DNA from: Rana temporaria
Taxonomy: Eukaryota; Chordata; Amphibia; Anura; Ranidae
Direction: 5' to 3'
Assembly: GCF_905171775.1 (NCBI RefSeq)
Contig: NC_053491.1
Span: 302,440,373 to 302,504,372, forward strand
Length of the DNA: 64,000 bases
Shown here: piece by piece, positions 45,249 through 56,199 of the stretch
Layout of the letters: the number at the start of each line of letters is the position of its first letter
How positions within the stretch are numbered: the first letter of the stretch is position 1
The notes under the pieces: model-generated
What the model was told of the DNA's origin: nothing
Databases searched by the model: none
Seen by the model: only the letters and a program-made list of their open reading frames with translations
Position numbers and translations under genes: made by a program

Positions 45249-46542
45249 CAAGTATAACGATTTGTCTCTCTCAGGCACAACCTACGAAGCAAACCTGAGA
45301 TGAGAGATCACTTCTTTATCTTAATGGAAAAGATATGCAGAGCTAGCACCTGTACTTCATGAATCGGAAGAAGGGTGGTACCTGCCCATGTTTGGGGTGT
45401 ATCACCCGAAGAAGCCAGATCAGAGTGGTGTTTGACTCAAGCGCCAAGTATGAAGGCGTATCATTGAACACCGTTTTGCTGTCAGGCCTGGATCTAAACA
45501 ACAAGCTCATAGGAGTGCTTCTCCGTTTTCGCAGAGACTCCATTGCATTCACGGCTGATATCCAACAGATATTCCATTGCTTCCTAGTTAGGAAAGAACA
45601 TAGACATGTCTTGAGATTCCTATGGTTCAAGGACAACGATCCCTCTAAAGATGTTACAGAGTATCGTATGAAAATTCACATCTTCGGGCAATAGTCCTTC
45701 TCCTGCAGTCGCCATCTATGGATTAAGACGCGCAGCTCAGAAAGCAGCAGAAAAGTATGGAGCGGATGTCAGACTCTTTGTAGAGAAGGACTTCTATGTG
45801 GATGACTGTCTGAAATCAATGCCCTCAGATGAGACTGCAATCAGTCTCCTTAAAAGAACCCAGGAGATGTTCTCTCTGTCTAACCTGAGGCTACACAAGA
45901 TCGCTTCGAACAGCCAGAAATTGATGGAAGACTTTCCTTCTCAGGACGGAAGACTTGAAAGACCTAGATCTAGGCTTTGACTCGCCTCCGATGCAACGGA
46001 GCCTTGGCCTACTCTGGGACATAAAAGCTGATACTTTCACTTTCCAGGTTAATGGAGAAGAAAAACACTTTACTCGCAGAGGAGTACTGTCAGCCATAAG
46101 CAGTTTATATGACCCACTAGGATTTGCAGCTCCTATACTCATCGAAGGTAAAGCTATGTTAAGAGACTTCACCAGAGAAGGGTTGAACTGGGATACTCCT
46201 CTTCCCATGAAGGAAAGAACCACGTGGATGGCCTGGAAGAATTCCCTTACAGCCTTATCTAATCTTCACATAGCTCGTCCATATGTTTCTGTACCAACTA
46301 CCAAGGTTGAGACTCAAAAACGTTGTGTTTTCTGCGATGCTTCAATTAAAGCAATTGCGGCTGTAGCTTACTTGAAGACATTAGATACCAGCGGACATTG
46401 CCATGTAGGGTTCGTCATGAGTAAAGCGAAACTAACGCCACTCCAGGAACACACAATACCACGCCTGGAACTATGTACCGCTGTGTTAGCGGTGGAGTTG
46501 GCCGAACTCATCGCTGTAGAAATGGACCTAGAGATTAAAGAC
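45249..46542 (+). pseudogene. pol: BEL/Pao RT (continued) and RNase H
   Basis: RT palm motif A reads TADIQQIFHCFLV (about 45551) and motif C reads YVDD (45795-45806), followed by SLYDPLGFAAPIL and an RNase H start with CVFCDASIKAIAAVAYL (about 46330) and PRLELCTAVLAVELAEL. Three frame changes are visible (near 45420, 45690 and 45950). The RNase H domain is cut by a MITE at 46546 and resumes at 47291 with FYTDSKIVLGY. Confidence 0.87.
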
Positions 46543-46545
46543 TCT

Positions 46546-47287
46546 GGCCCGGATTCAGAAAGGACTTACGACGGCGTATCTCCAGATACGACGTCGTAAG
46601 TCCAAATGTGCGCCGTCGTATCTATGCGCTTATTCAGGAACTGAGATACGCCTGAATTTTGCAAGATATGACCGACGTCTGTCTCTTTACGCCGTCGTAT
46701 CTTGGGTGCATATTTATTCTGGCCGCTAGGGGCGCTTCCGTAGATCCGTAGACGCGTCGAATATGCAAATGACCTATATACGCCGATTCACGAACGTACT
46801 TGCGCCCGAAGGATTTAGCTACGCCGTTTACGTAAGGCTTACGTCCGGCGTAAGTTTACCCCTCATAAAGCAGGGGTAAGTCATGTTAAGGTATGGACGT
46901 CGGAAACGTCGGAACAGCGTCGTATTTTACGTCGTTTGCGTAAGTCGTACGTGAATGGGGCTGGGCGTAGGTTACGTTCATGTCGAAAGCATTGAGCCGG
47001 CGTATCTTAGGGAGTATTTGCGATGTGATTCTGAGCATGCGCACGCATGCGCCGTTCGACCGGCCATGCATTTACATGGGGTCACGCTTCATTATAATAC
47101 AACACGTCCACTGCCTTGCTACTTTGAATTAAGCGGGCTTACGCCGGCCCATTTACGTTACGCCGGTGTACATATGGGAGCAAGTGCTTTGTGAATACAG
47201 TCTTGCCTCTCTACGTTACGTCAGAGTAGCGCAAATGAGATGCGCTACGCCCGCTCAAAGATACGACAATGTATCTGAATCGCGGCC
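46546..47287. mobile_element. MITE with GGCCCGGATTCA ends, TCT duplication
   Basis: Inverted ends GGCCCGGATTCAGAAAG and GTATCTGAATCGCGGCC, flanked by TCT (46543-46545 and 47288-47290). The interior is rich in TACG/CGTA words. Same family as 50648, 53219 and 54760. Confidence 0.88.
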
Positions 47288-47290
47288 TCT

Positions 47291-48100
47291 GAGTTCTATA
47301 CAGATAGCAAGATAGTACTGGGATATATCTGTAATGAAGCTAGACGCTTCTCTGTCAAACACATTCGTTCTGACCGAGGCACAAACTTTGTCGGAGCAGC
47401 GAGAGAACTACTACTCTCTTCCAACTTAGATGTTAACAACATAGAAAGATACCTCGGTGAACGAGGATGCACTTGGACCTTCAACTCACCACACTCCTCA
47501 CACATGGGTGGTGCTTGGGAGAGGATGATAGGCATCGCACGGAGAATCCTTGACTCAATCTTCTTACAAGAAGGATCTTCAAAGTTGACTCATGAAAGCC
47601 TGACTACCTTCATGGCGGAAGTATCGGCTATCATAAATGCCAGACCGCTAACTCCGATTTCTAGCGATCCTGATGACCCAACAGTTCTCACACCCGCCAC
47701 ACTGCTTACACAAAAGACTGAACAAATTTGTGCTCCTCCCGGAGAATTTAATTCCAAAGATCTTTACAGGAATCGAAGGAGACAAGTACAGAGTCTCTAA
47801 AACTCGTTCTGGGATGAGTGGAAAAAGCAATACATTCCCACTCTGCAGCCAAGGAGAAAGTGGCAAACCAGCAAAACTAACCTCCAGCCCGGCGATGTAG
47901 TCCTAATGAAAGATTACCAGTCACGAAGAAACAAGTGGCCGTTAGGTCTTGTGACTAAGACATTCCCAAGTAAGGACAGAATTATACGCAAAGTAGAATT
48001 GAAAATACGGAGACAGGGAGAGACCAGATTGTTCCTCAGACCAGTAGGAGAACTCGTTCTACTGTTTACACCCAACGAATACAATAGTGACGTCGGTTGA
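47291..48100 (+). pseudogene. pol: BEL/Pao RNase H end, partial integrase and C-terminal domain
   Basis: RNase H residues run to about CNEARRF (47355) and then join directly to IRSDRGTNFVGAA, the second catalytic region of the integrase. The zinc-binding domain and first catalytic Asp are missing, so several hundred codons were deleted. GGAWERMIG holds the catalytic Glu. After a frame change near 47760-47800 the C-terminal domain (DUF5641-like: GDVVLMKD, WPLGLVTKTFPSKD, RPVGELVLL) ends at 48100, 14 bp before the 3' LTR. Confidence 0.87.
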
Positions 48101-48114
48101 CGTCAAGCGGGGAG

Positions 48115-49602
48115 TGTTCTGTCCCTAGATATAGGTCCAGTTGTTTGTGTGTTTAGCAGTTCACATTGCATTTTTTACCTGTCTTGTAATTAATGTGCAT
48201 TACATTGTGTGGTAACAGCACCATCTACTGACCAGTTCATGCATTTCATTCAGCCTGTTTTCTCTGTGCATTATGGGAGTCCCAGTGCTTTCTGGGTAGT
48301 TCCTGGTCCTTGCTAGTCTTGTGCTGTACAGCAAGCAGTCACCATCTTGTGTCTCAAGAGCCAAACATTCTCTCTGGATTTCCTGCCCCATTGTTAGGAC
48401 TGTGCTATCTGAAATTTTTAAGAAGTTTGGATCTCAGCTGCAGAGGCTTTCTCAGGTCTGAACCACCAGTTCACTCTCAACTTGTGCAAAGAGTTTGGGG
48501 TTAGGTCATCACAACCTCCATTGAAAACCAAAACAAGTGTTGGGGAAGCTTATTCCATCATAAGCATAGGATGCCCAATAACTAATACAAGAGAGTCTCT
48601 GATGAGTAAAAATGGCTTCTATACTGTATTGCAATAAGCGTAGTATGAATTAGTATTGCTTCACTATAATTAGTTCTTGCTAACACAGGTAAAGTTCATA
48701 TCATGATAAGGTATGCTTTGCATGCAAAAAGGTACAGAAGCTTTCAAAGTCCCGTTTAGGAGTCCGCATACAAAATAGACAATAACTGCTTGCTATAAGA
48801 CTGACTAGGTACTTGCGGTTCTGCTGTATCAATAGGTGCTTGAAATAAGGAGCTCGTTAGGAATCATCCAGGAGTGGCTGAGGCTGGTAGAAGCTGAAGG
48901 TGTGCTCTGTGGTTCAATAGAGAGGGTGATTGGAAACCTCCAGGAGTGTGGCAGGCTGCTTTGAGCTGGTGGGTCTGGTCCCAGGAGCAATGGGCAGACG
49001 TGGTCTCCAGAGGTGACAGGGTCCAGGGTGCACGGTCCGGGATCCCAGGTGGCGGCAGGCGTCCAACGAGAATAGCGGAACAACCTGCCGCCATCTCTGG
49101 GGATTTAAATAGTCCCGAGTGTGAGGGAGAGGGCGCAGAATGCCAGGACGCGTTCCAGCGTGGAGCGCAGACGTCCGCGCACCGGAAGTGACGCGGACGC
49201 ATTACATATTGGAATATGTGTTGCTGCGCTCGTTCTGCACAGAGTAACGACAGTGGCGTTACACCCATCATCTGTTTTTTAGCCTGTTTCAAGCATAGTT
49301 GGTAAGAGCACTATCTTGTGACATTTAACATAGCCTATATGTGTAACTTGTTCATAGCTCGTTACTGTCATTTGTATTACCTCATGTACTGCATCTATAG
49401 CAGATAATTTTGTGTCTTAGGCCATGTACCATGGATTTTATGTTCTAAATGCTACTGTTTTAATCTGTAGTTTCACCTTTCCTGTCAATCTACTATCAAT
49501 AAAAGAGAAAGTTAAAGCAGTACAGTTTTCTCTTCTTCAAGACAGAATGGTTTAGCTACATGTCATATTACACACCATGCTAACGTGTATGAGGACAGTA
49601 TA
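48115..49602 (+). mobile_element. BEL/Pao 3' LTR, split by a solo LTR
   Basis: It matches 29254-29864 apart from scattered substitutions and the 872-bp insertion at 48392-49263. It is followed by the CTCAC duplication of the whole element. Confidence 0.87.
48392..49263. mobile_element. Solo LTR inside the BEL 3' LTR
   Basis: It begins TGTTAGGACTG and ends GGCGTTACA, with CCCAT duplicated at 48387-48391 and 49264-49268. The 5' LTR gives the empty site near 29528. No internal genes. An LTR-retrotransposon of unknown family recombined to a single LTR. Confidence 0.8.
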
Positions 49603-49831
49603 CTCACACTGAGCGTCCATGCCAGGTCTCTGCATGGCGGCGCCGAATCCCGGACTGCGGGTGACGTCAGCTCCGGTGGGTGGAGACTTCCGGCAGGGCG
49701 TAGCAGCAATTGGTTCCAGCTGCTGGAACGCAGGAGGAAGAGGCAGGTCATCTGGCCGGGACTTCATTTCGCTCATAGGAGAGGGAAAGAAGCTATTTAA
49801 ATCCCAGTGGCGGCAGCTGCGGTGGTCCAAA

Positions 49832-52080
49832 ATGGAGGAAGCTGAACCATCAGCAGCAGTGGCGGATGCAGGCGCTCAGGTTCCCAGCCAGGCCCAGGTA
49901 GGAAAGGTACAGTGGTGCCTCCTTGTTTTTTTTTTTTTTTAATATGACACTGGGTGTTTTTTTGCTGGCGTTACTAATTAAAACCTGCAGCTGTCTGCTT
50001 TAGTATTAATGCTCTAATAGCAGTTCAGCAAGGCGTGAGACTCTGTGGCACATAGGGTGTCGGCTAAAGGGTGCTGTGTGTTCTCTTAATTGGTGATTTA
50101 TTTAACCCTAAAAAGGGCCTGGATTTTTTTTTGTTTATTGTTTCAGAAAGCCACAACTAAATCAGAGAGAGCAACAGGAAGAACATGCCCCTCATGCAAA
50201 AACCCTTTAAGGGATTCTTGGCCAAAACCACTGTGCAGATCCTGCATTGTGGACCTGGTGAGGGAAGAATCTACACAGGAGTGTAAAGATCTCTTATTCT
50301 CTGTAAGAAAAGAGTTGTCAGAGACCCTAGGGTGGGTGCGTTCGCTGGTAGAGAAAAAAGGCCAGAGTTCCAGCCAGGAACAGAGTTCTCAATCCAGTCT
50401 CCCTCCGTCCACTTCCAGACCAGTGGAGAGTGAGTCTGAGGATGAAAGGGGAAGCGTTCCCCCCTCAACCGTTGATTCGGAGGATGAGGAGGAAGATGAG
50501 GCAAGATCCTCTAGGTATAAACTGTCGCTTGAAGAGGTGGACGAATTGCTCAAGGCAATATATACCACTTTGGAAATCCAAGAGGGAAAACCCCAGTTGT
50601 CGGTACATGACAACATGTATCAGGGTCTGGAAGAAGTTAAACATAGAGGCCCAGATTCACATACATTGGCCCATATCTATGCCGGCGTAGCGTATCTTTT
50701 TTACGCTATGCCGAACCAGCGCAGAGAGGCAAGCACAGTATTCACAAAGCACTCGCTCCCAAATCTATGCTGGGTTCCCTCGGCGTAAGCTGGCGTAGGT
50801 GGAAGTGGGCGTGAGCCCTGCTAATGAGGCGTGACCCCATGCTAATGATGGGCCGAGTGACGGACAAGTACTTAAAATGAACGGCGCATGCGCCGTCCCG
50901 TGGACGCAACCCAGTGCGCAGAATCATGTCGAAACTACTCCCTAAGATACGTTGAATCACTGCCTACGACGTGAACGTAACCTATGCCCAGCCCTATTCA
51001 CATACTACTACGTAAACAACGTAAAATAGAACGGCTGTTCCCTGGTCCATACCTTTGCATGAGTTGCGCCTCATAGATGGGGAATAACTTTACGCCAGAC
51101 GTAAGCCTTACGCAAACCACGTATATTTTACGCCGGGCGCAACTACGTTCGTGAATCGACATATCTCCCTCATTTGCATATTTGCAATGAGGTGGCCAGC
51201 GTAAATATGTGCCCACCATATGCCGGCGTAGGAAAGTTACGTCGGTGGGATGAAGCCTATTTTCAGGCGTATCTAGTTCTGTGGGCACGGCGCACAGATA
51301 CGACGGCGCATAGTTACACTTACGCGGCGTATATCGAGATACGTCGGCGTAAGTGCTTTGTGAATCCGGGCCAGAGTCTTCCCAGTTCATAAGATCCTAA
51401 CAGATACTATTAAGAAAGACGGTTTCCTTTTGAGGAAAAGGAAGAGTTGGTTTGGAATAAAAAAACTAAAATAGATGCCGCCTTCTCCCAAGCATCTAGA
51501 AAGACCGATTTTAGCTTTCGAGGATATGGGCAACCCTAAGGATGCTATGGACAAAAGGGCAGATGGACTACTGAAGAAAACCTGGGACTCTGTATTGTCC
51601 AATCTGAAACCTGCAAAGGCTGCCACGGCTGTTGCCAGGAACATGGAGTGTTGGTTGGAGAAACTTAAAAACCATGTGATAGCAGGCACTTCCAGGAAGG
51701 ATCTATTGGAGTCCTTTCCCACTTTGCTAAAAGCGGTCAAATATATGGCAGACGCTTCAGCAGAATCCATCAGAATGACGGCCAGATCCTCAGCGCTGGT
51801 TAACTCAGCGAGAAGAGCCATCTGGGTAAAAACCTGGTCAGGGGACTCTGCCTCCAAAGTAAAATTATGTGGAATTCCCTTTTCAGGAGACCTGATGTTT
51901 GGACCAGAACTAGAGTCGGTCCTTGACAGGACAGCAGATAAGAAAAAAGCTTTCCCACAAAAGAAGAAAGCAGTGCAGCAAAGGAAACATTTTCGTCCTT
52001 TTCAGCAAACCAATAAAGAAAGAGACCAAACACAGAAAAAGTCCTGGAATCCTCAGAGAGGAAGAGGTGGGGAGGGGTGC
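49832..52080 (+). pseudogene. gag: DIRS-A Gag, spliced, interrupted by a MITE
   Basis: Exon 1 (49832-49897, 22 codons, ending CAG|GTAGG) joins exon 2 at 50147 (TTTCAG|AAA) in phase. Exon 2 encodes a paired-Cys motif (CPSCKNPLRDSWPKPLCRSC), a serine/acid-rich region and ELLKAIYTTL, then is cut at 50648 by a MITE. After it come VFPVHKILTDTIKK, a TAG at 51472, a helical domain (51475-51960) and a basic Lys/Gln/Arg tail. The MITE plus AGA is 728 bp, and its removal keeps the frame. This layout is typical of amphibian DIRS1-like elements. Confidence 0.75.
50648..51372. mobile_element. MITE with GGCCCAGATTCA ends, AGA duplication
   Basis: Ends GGCCCAGATTCACATAC and CTTTGTGAATCCGGGCC, flanked by AGA (50645-50647 and 51373-51375). 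Interior motifs such as CCTATGCCCAGCCC and TACGTAAACAACGTA match the other copies. It lies inside DIRS-A gag. Confidence 0.88.
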
Positions 52081-52550
52081 TCTTTAGACCCGAACAAACT
52101 CCTAAAAAACAATGCCCATCTCCCAGTAGGGAGAAGGTTACAGGACTTCCTTCCAGCTTGGGAAAAAACAACAAGAAGTCATTTCGTTCTGAGCCTAATC
52201 GGACAGGGGTACCAACTAGAATTCTCACAGATTCCTCCAAATCGATTTTACATCACAAATCTACCAAAGGACCGGGAAAAAGCCCTGGCTATGAAGTCTC
52301 TTTTGCAAGTTCAGATGCAACAGGAAGGTACCGAAGGATCAGCAGGGGATCAGCAGGGGAAAAAAAAATTCTGGTCAAAAAACCATCGGGGAAGTTTCGC
52401 TTGATCCTCAATTTGAAGATTCTCAACCTGTCCATAAATTACAAAAAATTCAGAATGGACACGATTTTTTCTGTGAGTAATCTACCCCGTGGTGTCACAT
52501 GGCATCAATCGGCCTGAGAGATGCATATCTCCATGTTCCAATAGGATAAT
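52080..52550 (+). pseudogene. DIRS-A reverse transcriptase start, truncated
   Basis: LPVGRRLQDFLPAWEK and FYITNLPKDREKA (52120-52275) lead into RT fingers KPSGKFRLILNLKILN (about 52380) after a frameshift in the A-run at 52361-52368. GLRDAYLHVPIG follows near 52510, where the Asp of motif A (normally D-L-K-D-A-Y) has become Gly. Homology ends near 52550 before the catalytic motif. Confidence 0.7.
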
Positions 52551-53218
52551 ACTTCCCCTGTGATCAGTCAAACTCCAGGTGTTCCAGATGTAAGGTCATT
52601 TATTTCAAATGTATCGATACAAATGGATGAAGGTTCATGCTAAGAGAAAAAGCAGAAGTCACAACCAGACACAAGAAACGCGTGACCTTTTTATAGAATC
52701 AACAGTAAGAATCGTATTGGCTAAAAGTTCACTGGTGGCTCATGACGCATAACAACTTTATTTGCCAATCGCAGTGTCTTTTTACAATTCATAGCAAAGC
52801 TTATGATTTAAGGAAGTAAGTTGAAACAATTGAAAAATACAAGTTAGAGCAACGTGTCCTTAGAAGCCATTTTAAAAATCAGACCCCATTTTAGATAAAA
52901 TAATCACACAATAGACATAAAAACGTTTCCAACAATTAAGTAGAATCAACATTGTTGCAAAGGAAAATTTATTTCAGAGAAAGATACATTTCATCTCAAG
53001 ATTAAAAGTATTTATTTAGGAAAGTTACAATTGTACCACTAGAATCAATGGCTGAGACTTGCATTGTACTATAATAGCACAGATTTTCACTCCCAAAAAA
53101 CACAACGCTCATTTTGGTAGTTACTATAGCGCCCTGTAAAAAACACATTGGAGCTACAATGAGAGCTATTTGCAGGTGTGAGCATGCTTAGTTGTGATGA
53201 CCTAGTTGTACAGACAGG
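52551..53218. other. Unrecognised non-coding sequence
   Basis: No long open frame, terminal repeat or known motif. It may be intergenic sequence or a very old repeat beside DIRS-A. Confidence 0.3.
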
Positions 53219-53848
53219 GGCCCGGATTCAGATAGCCTTTACGCCGGCGTATCTATTGATACGCCGCGTAAGTGCTACGAAGCGCCGGCGTATCTTCTTT
53301 CTGTATTCAGAAAGCTAGATACGCCAGAATTTCCCTGAGATCCGACTGGCGTAAGTGTCTTACACCGTCGTATCTTAGGCTGCATATTTGCGCTGGCCGT
53401 TAGGTGGCGTTTCCGTATATTTACGCAATGAATATGCTAATTAGGTAGATACGCCGATTCAGAAACGTACGTCCGTCCGGCGCATTTTTTCCGTCGTTTA
53501 CGTTAGACTTTTTCCGGCATAAAGTTACCCCTGCTATATGAGGGGTATCCTATGTTAAGTATGGACGTCGTTCCCGCGTCGAGTTTTGAAAATTTTACGT
53601 TGTTTGCGTAAGTCATTTGCGAATAGGGCTGTACGTAAGTTACGTTCACGTCTAAAGCAATGACGATTTGCGGCGTAATTTCGAGCATGCGCACTTGGAT
53701 TCATTCACGAACGGCGCATGCCGTAAACGTAAAATACACGGGGTCACCTTTCTGCATACGGAACTTGCGCCCTATTTTCCGGCGGCGTAACATATCTGAG
53801 ATACGTTACGCCCCGTGGAAAGATACACCAATGTATCTGAATCCGGCC
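53219..53848. mobile_element. MITE with GGCCCGGATTCA ends
   Basis: Ends GGCCCGGATTCAGATAG and GTATCTGAATCCGGCC. The interior resembles 46546 (ATACGCC, TACGTT and GCATGCGCA words). No clear target duplication (AGG on the left, CAC on the right). Confidence 0.75.
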
Positions 53849-53993
53849 CACGGAATTTATTTCTTCTCATACTTTTAAAGATATTTCAGTATAGAAATCA
53901 CTTTTTCACTCAGTTTAAAAGCAGATTATCTTTAAACAATATACCGCATTGTTCAATACCATTTCGGAAATTTATATTATGCGCTAAATATTA
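53849..53993. other. Unrecognised AT-rich spacer
   Basis: Nothing recognisable lies between the MITE and the first DIRS-B terminal repeat. Confidence 0.3.
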
Positions 53994-54429
53994 TTTCCTG
54001 ACAGCTCAATGTCAGCACAGCTGGGTAAAGGCTTCGCCCCCCATGCCTACAGGACATAACACATATAAATTTGAGCCCACCAGCATTATTATTTTTCCTT
54101 TTTTCCTCCTATGCGCAGGACCTAGGTGTGCTCCTGTACCTGGCTGGTCTAAAGGGCTGGCCGTTTGTCCATGCGTGTGGATTAAGCTGGACGCAGTCCC
54201 TGGTGTCTAAATAAACCATAATCCAGGGAGCCCCGCTGCTGGTCTTCGGGCGGCTTTTATCATGTCTAACAGCCATGTCTGTGGTCTGCTGGGTCCAAAC
54301 AAAGTGGGCAGCAGTGTTGGCAGAGTCTCCCCTATGCACGCGTACCTGCGGGCTGGTTTGCTAAATAATACACAAAGCCTGTGGAGAGGAGAGGTTATAT
54401 ATTAGTAATTATCAATTTTAGAGCAAACA

Positions 54430-56190
54430 TGCTTCGTGCTCGTCAATAAGATGACGTGGATGAACATGACTGTTTGAATCTTGCTTTGATTAAGCAACCA
54501 TAGATTAGGATGATGATACCTAACAGGTTGTCTTATTTATTAAACAAGTAGCCAATACACTCAAAGGAGTTATTCCCACTTACCCTGTGAAGGGTTTAAA
54601 TTCTCTGGCAAGGGGCAGTTTATAGCTTTCCCAAGCAAACATCCCTCTTCAAACTATAAGAGGAATACACGGATTTGCATAACAGTATGTATCCCACTGG
54701 CTCAAGCAGTCAGGGATAAGAATTACACCTAATAGGATGTCACATATAATAAACGCATTGGCCCAGATTCACAAAGCACTTACGCCGACGTATAACAAGT
54801 TACGCTGACGTAAGTGCAAATGTGCGCCAGACCCACAAACAGATATGCGCCTAAAACTAGGCTACACCCCCCCGACGTATCTTGCTTACGCCGGCGTAGG
54901 GTGGGCGCACATTTAGGCTGGGAGCATGGTGCCGCTCGCATTGATTAGCCATTCAAACATGCAAATGAGGGAAATACGGTGATTCACGAACCTGCGTGCG
55001 CCCGACGCAGGCTACGCGAGGTGTGCGTAAGTTGTACGTCCTGCGTAAAGTTATTCCCCATAAAGGAGGTGCAACCCAGCAGCAGACATGCAAAGGTCTG
55101 CACCAGGGAACACAAGCCGGCGTATTTTACGTTGGACGTGTGACTGGCTTGGCGTAGGTTACTTTCACGCCGTACGCAGTGATCCGGTGTAGCTTAGGCA
55201 GTTGTTCCGACGTGGTTGTGAGCATGCGCAGGGGGATGCGTCCACGTCGTGGCGCATGCGCAGTTCGTGATAGGTATCTGTCTGGTGCTCGGCCCATCAT
55301 TTGCATGGGGTCACGCCTCATTTGTATGGGTCACGCCCACTTCCACCTACGCCGGTATACGCCTTAGAATCCCACGCCACGCTGGCGCAGCGTTGGGAGC
55401 AATAGCTTGCTGAATGCATTGCTTTCCTCTCTGCGCTACGTTGGCATAGCGTACATTGGTTTCTCTACGGCGCCGTAATGTGCGCCTGCTCTCTGTGAAT
55501 CTGGGTCATTGCCAATACACTCTAAAGTAGTGGTTTCTGCTCACCCTTTGAAAGGGTTATCTGTTCTGGCAATGAGAAGCTGCCTAACCATACCAGGTGA
55601 AGCAGCCCATTTTCCAAATTTCCAGATAGACATGACTGCATTTGTTCAAGCAGCCAAGGATAATGATGACGACATTTAACAGGTTGTCGCATTCATTATA
55701 CCTGTGGTCAATACACTCTAAAGGAGTGTTTCCACTCACCCTGTGAAGTCTCCAAGCCTTCCCAGGCAAAAAATCTGCTTCAGATCATTCCAAAGAGAAG
55801 ACAGACATACATGACTGCAAGAAGGTTGCCTAGTTCAAGCAATCTAGGATAAAGATGATGACGACACCTAACTGGTTGTCGCATTCATTAAGCATGTGGT
55901 CAGTACACTCTCTAAATAAGTCATTTCCACTCACTTTGTGAAGAGGTCATATATGGTGCCAATGAGTAGTCTCAGAACCTCCTCAGGCAAATTAATCCTT
56001 GTCAGCTTCTTCCCACGCAGAGGTGAATGAACATGTGATTCCTACTTTGTTCAGGCAGGCTGCGGTTAAGATGATGGTGACCAAGTTATCACAATTAGGC
56101 ATGTGGTCAAGACTCTCTAAAGGAATGGGTGAACTAATCTCCTGCAAGGTCCATCTATTCTGGCAATGTCCAGACTTCTTTTAAGGGCCT
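54430..56190. repeat. Diverged ~200-bp tandem array, 5-6 units
   Basis: CAATACACTCTAAAG-like words recur at about 54552, 55513, 55708, 55909 and 56107, each followed by CTCACCCTGTGAAG-like sequence. GATGATGACGACACCTAAC and GGTTGTCGCATTCATTA recur at a constant offset. Spacing is 195-201 bp, or about 218 across the first gap once the MITE is subtracted. No coding frame spans units, and nothing like it occurs elsewhere in the window. Confidence 0.75.
54760..55507. mobile_element. MITE with GGCCCAGATTCA ends in the tandem array, ATT duplication
   Basis: Ends GGCCCAGATTCACAAAG and CTGTGAATCTGGGTC (one mismatch), flanked by ATT (54757-54759 and 55508-55510). Fourth copy of the family in this window. 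Confidence 0.87.
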
Positions 56191-56199
56191 TCTCAAGCC

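Larger units (their letters stand above)
29254..49602 (+). mobile_element. BEL/Pao LTR retrotransposon with nested insertions
   Basis: LTRs at 29254-29864 and 48115-49602 share the start TGTTCTGTCCC and the end GGACAGTATA. The 5-bp duplication CTCAC lies at 29249-29253 and 49603-49607. Order is gag, protease, RT, RNase H, integrase and a C-terminal domain, as in BEL/Pao. It contains MITEs at 30793 and 46546, a gypsy element at 33020-45243 and a solo LTR at 48392. Numerous stops and frameshifts make it dead. Confidence 0.9.
29004..52550 (+). mobile_element. DIRS-A retroelement, split by a BEL/Pao element
   Basis: The 5' part (29004-29253) and the continuation from 49608 flank the BEL insertion. 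The latter carries a leader, a spliced gag and the start of RT. DIRS elements use a tyrosine recombinase rather than an integrase. RNase H, methylase and recombinase regions and the 3' terminal repeats are not seen; sequence after about 52550 no longer matches. The left boundary at 29004 is inferred from loss of LTR homology. Confidence 0.6.

Noticed and set aside
50688..51390. Frames within 50648-51372 as part of the DIRS protein
   Set aside because: The segment is a MITE with its own target duplication; removal restores the gag frame.
54430..56190. CRISPR-like array
   Set aside because: Units are about 200 bp and diverged with no short repeat/spacer alternation; also a eukaryotic context.
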